Positions 37,182-46,454 of a stretch of 64,000 bases of DNA are shown one piece after another. Source of the stretch: Phycisphaerales bacterium (GTDB lineage: Bacteria > Planctomycetota > Phycisphaerae > Phycisphaerales > SM1A02); NCBI GenBank assembly GCA_029246705.1, contig JAQWMQ010000035.1, positions 124,001 through 188,000 of the forward strand, written 5' to 3'. The position numbers and the translations under genes are program-made. Numbering within the stretch: position 1 is the stretch's first letter; the number at the start of each line of letters is the position of its first letter. Below the pieces are notes generated by a model. That model had not been told where the DNA came from. It did no database searches and saw only the letters and a program-made list of their open reading frames with translations.

Positions 37182-37919
37182 ATGAGCAGTCCCCACGCCA
37201 CCATCGGCTGGAATCGTGATCGATCAGGCCCTGAGACCCCGGGAATCGCTGTCAGGATGCGCTGGCAGCAGCTGCTGTTCGCACATTGGCGAGTCGATCC
37301 GGGCCTGATGTCCTCGCTGCTTCCCAAGGGCATGGAGGTCGATACCTTCGATGGCAGCGCCTGGATCGGCCTGGTTCCCTTCCAGATGGACGACGTCCGT
37401 TTCTTCGGACTGCCGGGGATGCCCACCATCCGCCGCTTCCATGAATGCAACGTCCGGACCTACGTCCTTCATGACGGTGTCCCCGGGGTGTGGTTCTTCA
37501 GCCTTGATGCGGCAAGTCGCCTCGCGGTGCTCGGCGGACGGCACCTCTGGAACCTGAACTACGTGAAGGCCCGGTTCAAGGTCAAGACGGAGGCGGACTC
37601 GATCGACTACCGACTGACCCGATCGGATGGATCCGGTGCCCGGATCCACTGGACCCCCGGTGCGAAACTGCCGCCGAGCGAGGCCGGTTCACTCCGGCAC
37701 TTCCTCACCGAGCGGTACTACCTCTATGCAGGCCGGGGCGATCGAATCTGGCGAGGTGCGGTCTGGCACGAACCCTGGACCCTTCGACAGGTCCAGGTGC
37801 ATGAACTGCAGGATGAACTGATCGCACACGCAGGCATCGAGACCCAAGACGGGCCATCCTTCATGGCCGCCGACCCGGTCGATGTCCTCGGATGGAAGAA
37901 CCTCCGGGTTCAGGGCTGA
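37182..37919 (+). CDS. DUF2071 family protein (YqjF-like)
   Basis: A 245-residue soluble protein of the DUF2071 family, related to Bacillus YqjF, whose role is unknown. The pattern is clear: MRWQQLLFAHWRVDPGLMSS near the start, GSAWIGLVPFQMDDVRFFGLP, then FHECNVRTYVLHDGVPGVWF and FLTERYYLYAG. There is no signal sequence. It starts in the 72-base region divergent from the DUF2231 gene and ends nine bases before the methyltransferase gene, so the two are likely an operon. Confidence 0.88.
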   Translation: MSSPHATIGWNRDRSGPETPGIAVRMRWQQLLFAHWRVDPGLMSSLLPKGMEVDTFDGSAWIGLVPFQMDDVRFFGLPGMPTIRRFHECNVRTYVLHDGVPGVWFFSLDAASRLAVLGGRHLWNLNYVKARFKVKTEADSIDYRLTRSDGSGARIHWTPGAKLPPSEAGSLRHFLTERYYLYAGRGDRIWRGAVWHEPWTLRQVQVHELQDELIAHAGIETQDGPSFMAADPVDVLGWKNLRVQG

Positions 37920-37928
37920 CGGCTCCAG

Positions 37929-38690
37929 ATGTACGACCGTCCCGAGGCCTACGACATCGTCTTCGACATCGACACCGAGGCGGAGTGCGATTTCCTCGAG
38001 GCGATCCACCGACGCCACGGCGGTTCATCCGGCCGACGCGTGCTCGAACCGGCCTGCGGCACGGGCCGGTTGCTTCGCGCCCTCACGCGCAGGGGATGGG
38101 AGACGACCGGTTTCGACCACTCCGAGGGCATGCTGGGCTACGCGCGGGAGACCAACCGATCGCTCGCGGAGCCCATACACCTTGAAAAGGCACGATTCGA
38201 TGCGTTCGCGTTCGAGGGCCGCTTCGACCTGGCACACTGCCTGATCAGCTCGATCCAGCACGTGAAGAGCGAGGAAGAGGCCGCAGGACACCTGCGCCTC
38301 ATGGCCGACCACCTCGAGAGCGGCGGGCTCTACGTCCTGGCGCTGCACCTGGTCGACCGGCCGGAGCTCATCGTCGAAAGCGAGACCTTCCACGCCGAGC
38401 GCGACGGGGTGTCGGTGACCTGCGTGCTGGGCGGCGAGGAACCGGACCCGGTGAATCGCCGGCAGCGGATCCACGCTCGACTGCACGTCGAGAAAGCAGA
38501 CGGCGCTCGACAGCGTCATGAATCAAGCTGGTGGTTCAGGACCTGGACGCTGGAACAGTTCATGAGCCTGCTGGCAGGGGAACCACGCTTCGAACTGGTC
38601 GCGCTGCACGACTACGGTCTCGATCCCGACCTGCACTACGAACTCGAGGACGACCTGGTCGACCTGATCGTGGTGCTTCGAAGACGCTGA
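37929..38690 (+). CDS. Class I SAM-dependent methyltransferase
   Basis: A 253-residue protein with a Rossmann-like methyltransferase fold. Motif I is RVLEPACGTGRLLRALTRRG, followed by GFDHSEGMLGYARE and the motif IV region FDLAHCLISSIQHVKSEEE. The C-terminal part (WWFRTWTLEQFMSLLAGE) is typical of small-molecule methyltransferases. The acceptor is unknown. It follows the DUF2071 gene nine bases downstream; its stop is 15 bases from the convergent membrane protein gene. Confidence 0.87.
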   Translation: MYDRPEAYDIVFDIDTEAECDFLEAIHRRHGGSSGRRVLEPACGTGRLLRALTRRGWETTGFDHSEGMLGYARETNRSLAEPIHLEKARFDAFAFEGRFDLAHCLISSIQHVKSEEEAAGHLRLMADHLESGGLYVLALHLVDRPELIVESETFHAERDGVSVTCVLGGEEPDPVNRRQRIHARLHVEKADGARQRHESSWWFRTWTLEQFMSLLAGEPRFELVALHDYGLDPDLHYELEDDLVDLIVVLRRR

Positions 38691-38705
38691 AGGACGCAGG
38701 AAGGC

Positions 38706-40067
38706 TCAGAGCTCGAAGTCATCAGGCAGGTCGTCGTCGGTCACGGGACCGTCGACGCCCTCCGGATCGTCGTACTGACCGACGCGTTCCTGTTCGAGCA
38801 GTTCGATCGCAGCGATACGCCAACCCTCGGTGTTCCCCACCACATCGAAACGTGCGAGGTATTCGTTGGTCCGTTCATGCATGTGACCCCAGTGGGTGAC
38901 CCGACCCTCGACCTGCCATCGATAGAGTGCGACGAAACCGATGCGGGGCCCGGCGTCGTCGTCATCCAGGGGTTCGATCGATTCGATCAGCAGTTCGACC
39001 GGACGCACCGCGATGACCCGACTCAGCGCACCTTGCTCCTCCTCCATCACCAGGCTCTCGTAGATCGAACGGTAGAGCAGGTCGAGCAGGTCGCCCTCGA
39101 CACTTCGTTCGAGGGCGTCGTAGATGTCGCTTTCACTCACGTAGTCGAAGGCACGGTAGATGTTCGAGTGCAGGGGCACGAACAGGGTCTCGGCGGCATC
39201 ATCGTCGGGGAGCTCGAGTGCCGATCGGCCGTCGAGGCGCAGTTCGACCACGCCGATTCCACCGAACAGCCAGGCCCCACCGGCACAGGCCAGGATCACG
39301 ACGATTGCAATCGCCGAGGAACCGTTTCGCCGCGAGGCAAGCTGGACGAGACCGAACAGGACACCGAAGACCAGCAGAAGCACCGACACCACCGGAAGCG
39401 GCCAGGGCGTGGCGGCTTCAGGAACAGGAATGCGGGCCAGTCGTTCCTCGATCGAGGTCGAGCCGCTTCGCCAGAGCCAGGTCGGTGAATCGACGGTGAA
39501 GAAGACCGCCTCGCGGACACCCTCGACCGCAGCTTCAGCTGCGATCTGCATCGGTGGTGGGTCGTCGGGATCGATCGCGATGTCCGGTGGGTAACTCGGC
39601 CAGTCGAAGACGATCTCCTGCGGCTCGGTCTTCAACGGCCAGGTGACCTTGAAACGCACCTTTCGAATGCCGCGCATTCCGGTTCGAGGAAAGACCGGCA
39701 GCAGGTCGTCGCTCGGATCACTGATCTCGAGACCGTCGATGAGCGGCTGGACGTCGATGCCGTCGACCGTCGCGACCAAGTCGACATCAGCCCAGTCCTG
39801 CAGTGCATCAAGCAGCGCGATTCCCTCGACGGGCGCGATCACGTCCGGACTCTCACGATCGAAATCGATGATCTCGTCGAGGAAGACGATGTTCATCGTG
39901 ACTTCCATCCGGAGCGCATCGGGATCAAGGCTGAGCTTGAGATCGACATGCGGCCCATCAGCCGGGTCGAGTGCCTTCATGGCAACGGACTCGGAGGCGA
40001 TGCCGAGCAGGGTCGCCATCGCCAAAAGAGAGACCAAGAGTCCGTTGGATGGTTTTTTCAAGCTCAT
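38706..40067 (-). CDS. Hypothetical membrane-anchored envelope protein
   Basis: A 453-residue protein with a signal-like N-terminus (LLVSLLAMATLLGIASES), a large extracytoplasmic part (about 35-235, acidic), then two closely spaced transmembrane segments (PVVSVLLLVFGVLFGLVQLA and AIAIVVILACAGGAWLFGGI, about 235-290) and an acidic soluble C-terminus with VGNTEGWRIAAIELLEQER. No known domain is recognised. The N-terminal part resembles a beta-sandwich by its alternating pattern. It starts 145 bases from the divergent M28 peptidase. Confidence 0.6.
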   Translation of the reverse strand: MSLKKPSNGLLVSLLAMATLLGIASESVAMKALDPADGPHVDLKLSLDPDALRMEVTMNIVFLDEIIDFDRESPDVIAPVEGIALLDALQDWADVDLVATVDGIDVQPLIDGLEISDPSDDLLPVFPRTGMRGIRKVRFKVTWPLKTEPQEIVFDWPSYPPDIAIDPDDPPPMQIAAEAAVEGVREAVFFTVDSPTWLWRSGSTSIEERLARIPVPEAATPWPLPVVSVLLLVFGVLFGLVQLASRRNGSSAIAIVVILACAGGAWLFGGIGVVELRLDGRSALELPDDDAAETLFVPLHSNIYRAFDYVSESDIYDALERSVEGDLLDLLYRSIYESLVMEEEQGALSRVIAVRPVELLIESIEPLDDDDAGPRIGFVALYRWQVEGRVTHWGHMHERTNEYLARFDVVGNTEGWRIAAIELLEQERVGQYDDPEGVDGPVTDDDLPDDFEL

Positions 40068-40212
40068 CCTGTGAATCGTACCTGTTTGACAGGATCTGGA
40101 GCCGGCCTTGGCAGATCACGCGCATCACCCGGCGGATCTGAGGGTACGATACGCAACCTCGCACGCAAGCACCCGAATGGGGTGTGAAGTGACCCCCAAA
40201 GGAGCTCAAGAC

Positions 40213-42135
40213 GTGAAGACTTCGAACATGTGTTCCACCGTAAGACGGTGCCCGGGCCTTTTCCTGCTTTCCCTCGTGACCAGCCTTGGAGCGGGGTCCA
40301 TCGCGACTGCCCAGGACAGCAGTGCTTCGAAGACTCCCTTGTCCGACGCGATTCGCGAGGCAAGCCCGGATGTGCAGGTCTACAACGAACACCTCATCAT
40401 CCTCTCGAGCCCGTGGATGGAAGGTCGACTGCCAGGCACCCGTGGCATGGAACTTGCGCGCGAGTACGTCGAGCGACAGTACAAGGACATGGGGCTGATC
40501 CCCCCGGTCCTCGACGAGGAGACCGGGTCCTACGGCTTCCGGCAACCCTTCAGCCTTGGAGGAAGCACCGAATTCGTCGACCAGAAGATGATGCTCGGCG
40601 ACCAGGAACTCATCCAAAGCACTGATTTCGAGATGACCGGACTCGGCGCGGACGCAGGAATCACCGCACCGGTGACCTTCGTCGGCTACTCGGTCGGCAA
40701 GGGCCCCGACGACTACTCCAGCTACGACGAGGACGACGACCTTTCCGGCCGCATCGCGGTGATGTTCCGGTTCGAGCCGATGAACGAGGAAGGCGACAGC
40801 CAGTGGCGAGAGCGAGGCTGGTCCTCACGCGCCGGTTTCAGCGAGAAGTTCAACGCACTCTCCGAACGAAACCCCGCCGGTGTGATCCTGGTCAACCCCC
40901 CCGGCACCAACGACAGCCGGGCGAACGAGTTGATGACGAAGTCGACACGACTGATGAACGGCGTGCCCGTGTTCATGACGACCCCCGTTATCGCGGAGCG
41001 GATCCTCCAGTCCGGTGGCGACCAGCGATCGATCATGGAATGGCGACAGCTTGCCGACTCGGGCGAAGGCGGCGCGGTTCACATCGACGGCCCCATGGTC
41101 ACCATGCAGGGTCGCCGCGAGAACATCCCCCTGATGGGCGAGAACGTCGTCGCCGTGGTCCCCGGTCGTGGCGAGCTCAAGGACGAGTACATCGTCATCG
41201 GTGCGCACCTGGACCACCTCGGCATGGGTGAATTCGGCAGCCGTTCCAGTGAACGTGCGCTGCACCCCGGCGCCGACGACAACGCCTCGGGCGTGGCGGC
41301 GGTCATCATGCTCGGCCAGTCACTGAACGAAGCCATCCAGGCACTCGACGAGGATCAGCCCGCTCGAAGCATCCTCCTGGCCTGCTTCGATGGCGAGGAA
41401 AGCGGCCTGAACGGATCACGTCACTACGTGAATGACCCGCTGTTTCCCCTTGAAGACCATGCCCTCATGATCAACTTCGACATGATCGGCCGCATCGAGG
41501 ACAACCGACTCAGCATCTCGGGAAGCGGAACCGGCGACGGCATGGCGGAATGGGCCCAGGCGCTCTACGACGATTCTGAACTCGACATCGTGGTGAGCGA
41601 ATCCTCCAGTGGCGGCAGCGACCACTCCTCCTTCCTGAATCGAAACATTCCGATCCTCTTCGGAATCACGCCCTTCCCGCTGCACAACGACTACCACACG
41701 CCTCGTGACACCCCGGACAAGATCAACCGTGAAGGTGCGGTCGAGACGGTCTACCTGTTCCACAACCTGGCCTTCGGGGCGGCCACCCGACCTGAGAAGT
41801 TCGAATTCGCCTCCTCAGGTGGCGGTGGCGGTCAACGCGGACGAGCGCGCAACATGCCTCGGGTACAGCTGGGCATCCGCTCCACGACGGACGAGGATGA
41901 ACCCGGTATCCGGGTCGTCATGGTCCGCGAGGGTCTCAGTGCGGACGTCTCCGGCGTGAAGGAAGGCGATCGCATCCTCGTGTTCAACGGCGTGGAACTC
42001 ACCAGTCGTCGGGATCTGATCGATGAACTGATGACGGTGGAACCCGGTGGCACCGCAAGCGTCACCCTGATTCGTGACGGCAAGGAAATGGAGCTGGAGA
42101 TCGAACTCCAACCCCGTGAGACCAGCGACGGCTGA
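40213..42135 (+). CDS. Secreted M28 zinc aminopeptidase with C-terminal PDZ domain
   Basis: A 640-residue protein. The GTG at 40213 is preferred: AAAGGAG lies eight bases upstream and a signal peptide follows (GLFLLSLVTSLGAGSIATAQ). A PA-like insert spans about 140-310. The M28 core has GAHLDHLGMGEFG (first zinc His/Asp), HPGADDNASGVAAV, ACFDGEESGLNGSRHYV (catalytic Glu-Glu) and SGGSDHSSFLNRNIPILF with HTPRDTPDKINR. The C-terminal PDZ-type domain (about 550-640) shows GIRVVMVREGLSADVSGVKE and GDRILVFNGVELTS. It likely trims peptides outside the cytoplasm. An upstream start at 40108 or 40177 lacks support. Confidence 0.87.
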   Translation: MKTSNMCSTVRRCPGLFLLSLVTSLGAGSIATAQDSSASKTPLSDAIREASPDVQVYNEHLIILSSPWMEGRLPGTRGMELAREYVERQYKDMGLIPPVLDEETGSYGFRQPFSLGGSTEFVDQKMMLGDQELIQSTDFEMTGLGADAGITAPVTFVGYSVGKGPDDYSSYDEDDDLSGRIAVMFRFEPMNEEGDSQWRERGWSSRAGFSEKFNALSERNPAGVILVNPPGTNDSRANELMTKSTRLMNGVPVFMTTPVIAERILQSGGDQRSIMEWRQLADSGEGGAVHIDGPMVTMQGRRENIPLMGENVVAVVPGRGELKDEYIVIGAHLDHLGMGEFGSRSSERALHPGADDNASGVAAVIMLGQSLNEAIQALDEDQPARSILLACFDGEESGLNGSRHYVNDPLFPLEDHALMINFDMIGRIEDNRLSISGSGTGDGMAEWAQALYDDSELDIVVSESSSGGSDHSSFLNRNIPILFGITPFPLHNDYHTPRDTPDKINREGAVETVYLFHNLAFGAATRPEKFEFASSGGGGGQRGRARNMPRVQLGIRSTTDEDEPGIRVVMVREGLSADVSGVKEGDRILVFNGVELTSRRDLIDELMTVEPGGTASVTLIRDGKEMELEIELQPRETSDG

Positions 42136-42146
42136 TCAGGACCACC

Positions 42147-43322
42147 TCAACGCTCGCCCCGCCGGACGGCGCGAGCACGCGATATGGAGCGACCACCGAA
42201 GCGAGCATGAATCGCGTCGGTGACCGCATCGACCCGGCCCGCTCGACGAGCTTCGGGATCCTCGAAGAGGCTTTCCTGGGTGTCCCGATCGAAACCGCTC
42301 ACCGAGCAACCGATCAACCGGACGGACTGGAACCCTGAACGCGCCCATTCCCGGAAGAGGTCTCGAGCGTGCTCCCAGAGACGCATGGTCAGGTCGGTGG
42401 GTTCAGGCAGGGTCCTTGAACGCGAGATCGTCTCGAAGTCGCCGAACCTGATCTTGACGGTGACGGTCCGCGCCCTGGCACCGCTGCGCCGGAGACGTTC
42501 GGACACCTGCTCGACCTCGCCCAGGAGGATCGACTCGATCGAATCACGATCCGCGATGTTCTCGGCGAAGGTGCGCTCCTGCCCGATGCTCTTGGCTGTT
42601 CGTTCCGAAACCACCGAACGATCGTCTCGACCGTGGGACAGGTCATGAAAACGTCGACTCGATTCACCGAACCGGGAGGCCAGTCGGTCGGGATCGACCT
42701 GCTGCAGGTCACCGAAGCTTCGGATGCCCGCGGCATGGAACCTCGGGAGGGAACGGGGCCCTATCCCCCACATCCGTTCGATGGGCAGTGACGCAAGTCG
42801 GCTCGCGAGTCCGGCTTCCTCGAAGATGACCAGTGCATCAGGCTTCTCGAGATCCGAGGCGATCTTGGCGACGAACTTGTTGGGGGCGACGCCGATGGAG
42901 ACCACCAGCCCGAGTTCCTCACGGGTGCGCCTGCGGATCTCCTCGGCGATGACGCGGCCCTCACCCAGCAACCGACGGCTGCCGGTGACGTCGACGAACG
43001 CCTCGTCCAGGCTGAGTGGCTGGACCAGGGGGCTGAACGATTCAAGGATCGCCATGAAGCGCCGACTCAATTCGGAATAACGAGCCCCGCGTCCCGGCAC
43101 GCAGATCGCATCGGGACAGAGCCGAAGTGCTCGTGCGGTCGGCATGGCACTGCGACAACCGAATACCCTGGCCTCGTAGCTCGCGGCAGCGACGACGCCA
43201 CGTGCTCCAGTCCCCCCCACCAGTACCGGGCGACCCCGAAGCTCGGGATCATCCAGTTGTTCCACCGACGCGAAGAACGCATCGAGGTCGCAGTGAAGGA
43301 TGGTCCGTTGCGTCTCATTCAT
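42147..43322 (-). CDS. dinB: DNA polymerase IV (Y-family)
   Basis: A 391-residue translesion polymerase. Landmarks are TILHCDLDAFFASVEQLDDP at the start, QPLSLDEAFVDVTGS in the palm with the catalytic Asp-Glu pair, SIGVAPNKFVAKIASDLEKP, the MWGIGPRSLPRF helix-hairpin-helix, and the little-finger domain to about residue 340. A clamp-binding pentapeptide is not obvious at the end (SRARAVRRGER). It lies 34 bases downstream of the GT-C-like gene on the same strand and is probably in the same transcript as the ABC transporter. The stop is 11 bases from the convergent M28 peptidase. Confidence 0.93.
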   Translation of the reverse strand: MNETQRTILHCDLDAFFASVEQLDDPELRGRPVLVGGTGARGVVAAASYEARVFGCRSAMPTARALRLCPDAICVPGRGARYSELSRRFMAILESFSPLVQPLSLDEAFVDVTGSRRLLGEGRVIAEEIRRRTREELGLVVSIGVAPNKFVAKIASDLEKPDALVIFEEAGLASRLASLPIERMWGIGPRSLPRFHAAGIRSFGDLQQVDPDRLASRFGESSRRFHDLSHGRDDRSVVSERTAKSIGQERTFAENIADRDSIESILLGEVEQVSERLRRSGARARTVTVKIRFGDFETISRSRTLPEPTDLTMRLWEHARDLFREWARSGFQSVRLIGCSVSGFDRDTQESLFEDPEARRAGRVDAVTDAIHARFGGRSISRARAVRRGER

Positions 43323-43356
43323 GGGTGTTTCCGTCAGAACGGTACCAGTTCGACCC

Positions 43357-44676
43357 TCAGGTGTTCACCACCGTCGCGAACAGAAGCAGCGAAAGCACCA
43401 CTGCGAGCAGCGGTGGCCCGACGGCCGTTCGTTGTTCGGAATCATCTCGCCCGGCGAGAACCAGTGCTCCAAGCCAGCAGAGAAGCAGGAGACCCGGCGT
43501 GTCGAAGTAACGCTGGAAGGTCTGGGTGTTGACGAGCTGGGTGGCGGTCGATGCCACCCAGGCGCAGAGCAGGACCAGGGCAGGCAGCCCGCGCCCGTTT
43601 CGGACCGCAGCTGACACCAGAAGCGCCAGGGCGCCCGCACCAAATGCCGACAGGATTGCAAGCACCACCGAACGGTCACCGATCACCGGGCCGTGTTCGA
43701 CCAGCATCCAGACCGGGCCACCATGACGTCCCTTGGCGAAGTCCGCCGAGCTCGGCCCCACCAGGGAGAGGACCGCGCCGATCACGACGAAGAGCACGAC
43801 CCAGCCGCGATTGGCCTTGAGGAGCGCACCAGGTGCGGGGACCAGCAGGAGAAAGAACGGCGCATAGAGTGCCACCACCGCCAGGCCGTACCCGTAGGCG
43901 CAGAGTGAAGAGGTCGAGGCATGCAGCGTCTGGAAGCGAGGGGGAACCAACCCGCCCCAGGTGCCGATGAAGACCAGCAGCAGCACCACGGCCGGCACCG
44001 AACAGAGCACCGCCGTGACCAGGGGCTTCCAGGAGACGTTCGCAGCGAGATCGCTGCCTCGAAGACGTTCCGGGAGAAGCCGGGCGATCGGCGATGACAG
44101 CACACCCGCAAGGATCACCGGACCGATCGTCCAGATGAAGATCTGGCGAACCGAAACCGCGATCAGTGCAAGGAAGCCGGTTGCGAGGTAGTCGACGGGA
44201 CGCAGCAGCGTGAACACCAGTGGCCCGAGCAGGAACACCACCAGCATCCAGCCGAAGTTGTCGGTGTGGACGTACAGCCCGCTGCCGACCACGTAGATCG
44301 AGGCGGCGAGGGGCATCGTGAGAAACGCCGCAGCTCGCACCGAGACCATCGTCGCACACCATCCTGCCACGCCGACCAGCAGGCACGCACCGAAGATCAT
44401 CGAGACCAGACGAAGTCCGACCAGGTCGTGGCCGATGACCTGGCTGACGCTGGCCATGACGTAGTGGTACCCGGGACCGGTCGCGGTGCCGTAATTGGTG
44501 ATGTCCATCGCCGGCCAGTTCGCATCGAACTGACGCACCACCTGGTAGTGAAACCGATCCTGATCGTGTTCCGGGGCGCTGAGCGAGCGATCACCCAGGA
44601 AGATCGACAGCACCAGAATCAGGTAGACCAGGACCGGTGGCCAGGATGCCGCGATGGTGCGGGAAATGGGACTCAT
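43357..44676 (-). CDS. Multi-pass membrane protein, GT-C glycosyltransferase-like
   Basis: A 439-residue protein with about 11 hydrophobic segments. The first loop after segment 1 holds DQDRFHYQVVRQFDANWPA and the ITNYGTATGPGYHYVMA stretch, the acidic-then-TxxGPGYH pattern seen in ALG10-like GT-C glycosyltransferases, which use lipid-linked sugar donors. Later segments are typical for such enzymes. Substrate and activity are inferred and uncertain. The ATG at 44676 overlaps the TGA of the substrate-binding protein gene (ATGA), so the genes are translationally coupled; a start at 44688 would overlap more. Confidence 0.55.
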   Translation of the reverse strand: MSPISRTIAASWPPVLVYLILVLSIFLGDRSLSAPEHDQDRFHYQVVRQFDANWPAMDITNYGTATGPGYHYVMASVSQVIGHDLVGLRLVSMIFGACLLVGVAGWCATMVSVRAAAFLTMPLAASIYVVGSGLYVHTDNFGWMLVVFLLGPLVFTLLRPVDYLATGFLALIAVSVRQIFIWTIGPVILAGVLSSPIARLLPERLRGSDLAANVSWKPLVTAVLCSVPAVVLLLVFIGTWGGLVPPRFQTLHASTSSLCAYGYGLAVVALYAPFFLLLVPAPGALLKANRGWVVLFVVIGAVLSLVGPSSADFAKGRHGGPVWMLVEHGPVIGDRSVVLAILSAFGAGALALLVSAAVRNGRGLPALVLLCAWVASTATQLVNTQTFQRYFDTPGLLLLCWLGALVLAGRDDSEQRTAVGPPLLAVVLSLLLFATVVNT

Positions 44677-45647
44677 TGACCCTTCCATCGGTAGATCCTG
44701 CTCACATCCGGTACCTGATCAAGGACACCAAGCGATTTGAGCTGCTCGGCAAGTCTCTGCCAGCGCTCCTTCGACATCGCACCCAGCCCCTCTCGAGCGG
44801 TCACCTCGTCCTGGATGAGGGGTATCTGCTTTCGAGCGGAGAGCGCGAGCGCCTCCATGCTCATCCCGGGATTCAAGCGGGCGAGTTCGGCGTTGGTTGC
44901 CTCGGGTTGGGCCAGGTACCCCGTCCAACCCTTCGAGAACGCCCGGACCATCGCCGCGCAGGTCTCCGGCTCGGACTCGAGATAGGCCCGACGCGTGACC
45001 AGCACGGTGTTGTAGGGGTCGAATCCGGACTCACTCGACATGAAGACCCTGGTCTTGAACCCGTCCAGTTCAAGCGACACCGGTTCCGAAGTCACGAAGC
45101 ACTGGGACGCCTGCTGCCGGCCCGCCCGGAAGGCGGGCAGGTTGTACGCCGCGAGTCTCGCTCCGCCATCGGTACCGAAGACCCGGGTTATCTCGCGAAC
45201 GAAGGCAAGGTCGGCCTCGCAGCCGATGGTCGCGCCGGGGTCGCGCCACAGCTGCTTCAGGCTCGTGTACTTCGAATCCTCCGGGACCATGATTCCGTGC
45301 GGATCGTGCTGGTAGACGGCGAAAAGCGCGACGAGGTCACCGCCGCGGTCGTTGAGCTGCAGGATCTGTGATCCACCCACGATCGAGAACTCGACGTTCC
45401 CGTTGTCGGCCAGTTGCGGAGCGGAGACACCGGCGGCGCCCGGGCGCACCTCGACCTTGAGACCTTCGGCCTCGAAGATTCCCTTCAGGCGTGCCTCGTA
45501 GATGCCACCGAACTGAGGTTCGGGCAGCCAGTTCAACTGCAACGTGACCGGAGTCGGACCACCCTTCACCGGAGCGGGTTTCCGGGTGCATCCGGGAAGG
45601 CAGTTGAGCAGCAGGATCATCGAGAACAGGAAGGCAAGATGTCGCAC
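44673..45647 (-). CDS. ABC transporter substrate-binding lipoprotein (NMT1/THI5-like)
   Basis: A 324-residue lipoprotein with signal peptide and lipobox (LLLNCLPGCTRK). The NMT1-type binding domain shows LQLNWLPEPQFGGIYEARLK, GAAGVSAPQLADNGNVEFSI and a VPEDSKYTSLKQLW loop. Relatives bind thiamine-precursor pyrimidines, nitrate, sulfonates or taurine; the WLPEPQFGGIYEA start is like ThiY-type proteins. The start is a GTG at 45647. The gene follows the permease by 30 bases and overlaps the next gene by four. No TPP riboswitch is seen upstream, so a thiamine role stays unproven. Confidence 0.88.
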   Translation of the reverse strand: MRHLAFLFSMILLLNCLPGCTRKPAPVKGGPTPVTLQLNWLPEPQFGGIYEARLKGIFEAEGLKVEVRPGAAGVSAPQLADNGNVEFSIVGGSQILQLNDRGGDLVALFAVYQHDPHGIMVPEDSKYTSLKQLWRDPGATIGCEADLAFVREITRVFGTDGGARLAAYNLPAFRAGRQQASQCFVTSEPVSLELDGFKTRVFMSSESGFDPYNTVLVTRRAYLESEPETCAAMVRAFSKGWTGYLAQPEATNAELARLNPGMSMEALALSARKQIPLIQDEVTAREGLGAMSKERWQRLAEQLKSLGVLDQVPDVSRIYRWKGQ

Positions 45648-45677
45648 GGCAATTCGCTTTCTTGATGAGGGGTTCGA

Positions 45678-46454
45678 TCAGTCACGGGTGGTGTCGTACC
45701 AGCGGTGAAGCAGGAGCCAACCGATGAGATTGACGATACCGAACAGGAGGAATCCGACAAGCGAGGCGATGAGCACCGCCGCGAACATCAGATCCGTTCG
45801 AAAGGTCTTCACCGATCCCATGATGATCGCACCGAGTGGCGCGTCTTCGCCGGTGTAACCGCTGACGAATTCAGCGGTGATCGCACCGATCACCGAGAGT
45901 CCCGCAGCCACGCGCAGGCCGGTGATGATCGAGGGCGTGGCCGAAGGCAGTTCCAGCTTCCACCAGGTCGCCCATCGTCCGGCTTCACACAGTCGGAAAA
46001 GCTCACGATGTTCGGGTGCGGCGGAACGGATCCCACCGAGGGTGTTGGCGATCACGGGGAAGACCGCGACCACCACCGTCGCCGCGATCGTCGAACGGGC
46101 GCCGAAACCGAACCACACCACGAAGAGTGGTGCGATCGCGATCAGGGGAACCATCTGCAGGAGCAGCGTCGGGGGGTAGAGCCCTCGTTCCACCCAGCGA
46201 TTCAAGCCGAGGACGCTGCCGAGAACGACCCCCACCACCGCAGCGACGAGAAACCCGGACACAGTGGAGATCGCCGTGCGCAAGGTCGCACTGGCCAGCT
46301 GGTCGGCATCGGATCGCAGCGCACCCAGCACATCCAGCGGACCGGGCAGCAGGTATTCCTTGATGCCGAAGACCTGGACCACCGCGGACCAGACCAGGAG
46401 GAACAGGCAGACCACGAGGACCGGGGGAAGCAGTCGCATGACCACGTTCTTCAC
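45678..46454 (-). CDS. ABC transporter permease (SsuC/ThiX-like)
   Basis: A 258-residue inner membrane protein with about six transmembrane helices, of the binding-protein-dependent transport family. The EAA-type loop is visible as EHRELFRLCEAGRWATWWKL followed by ELPSATPSIITGLRVAAGLS, the site where the ATPase docks. It pairs with the ATPase and lipoprotein to import a small organic compound. The GTG start (46454) overlaps the ATPase stop in a GTGA junction, so translation is coupled. Confidence 0.9.
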   Translation of the reverse strand: MKNVVMRLLPPVLVVCLFLLVWSAVVQVFGIKEYLLPGPLDVLGALRSDADQLASATLRTAISTVSGFLVAAVVGVVLGSVLGLNRWVERGLYPPTLLLQMVPLIAIAPLFVVWFGFGARSTIAATVVVAVFPVIANTLGGIRSAAPEHRELFRLCEAGRWATWWKLELPSATPSIITGLRVAAGLSVIGAITAEFVSGYTGEDAPLGAIIMGSVKTFRTDLMFAAVLIASLVGFLLFGIVNLIGWLLLHRWYDTTRD

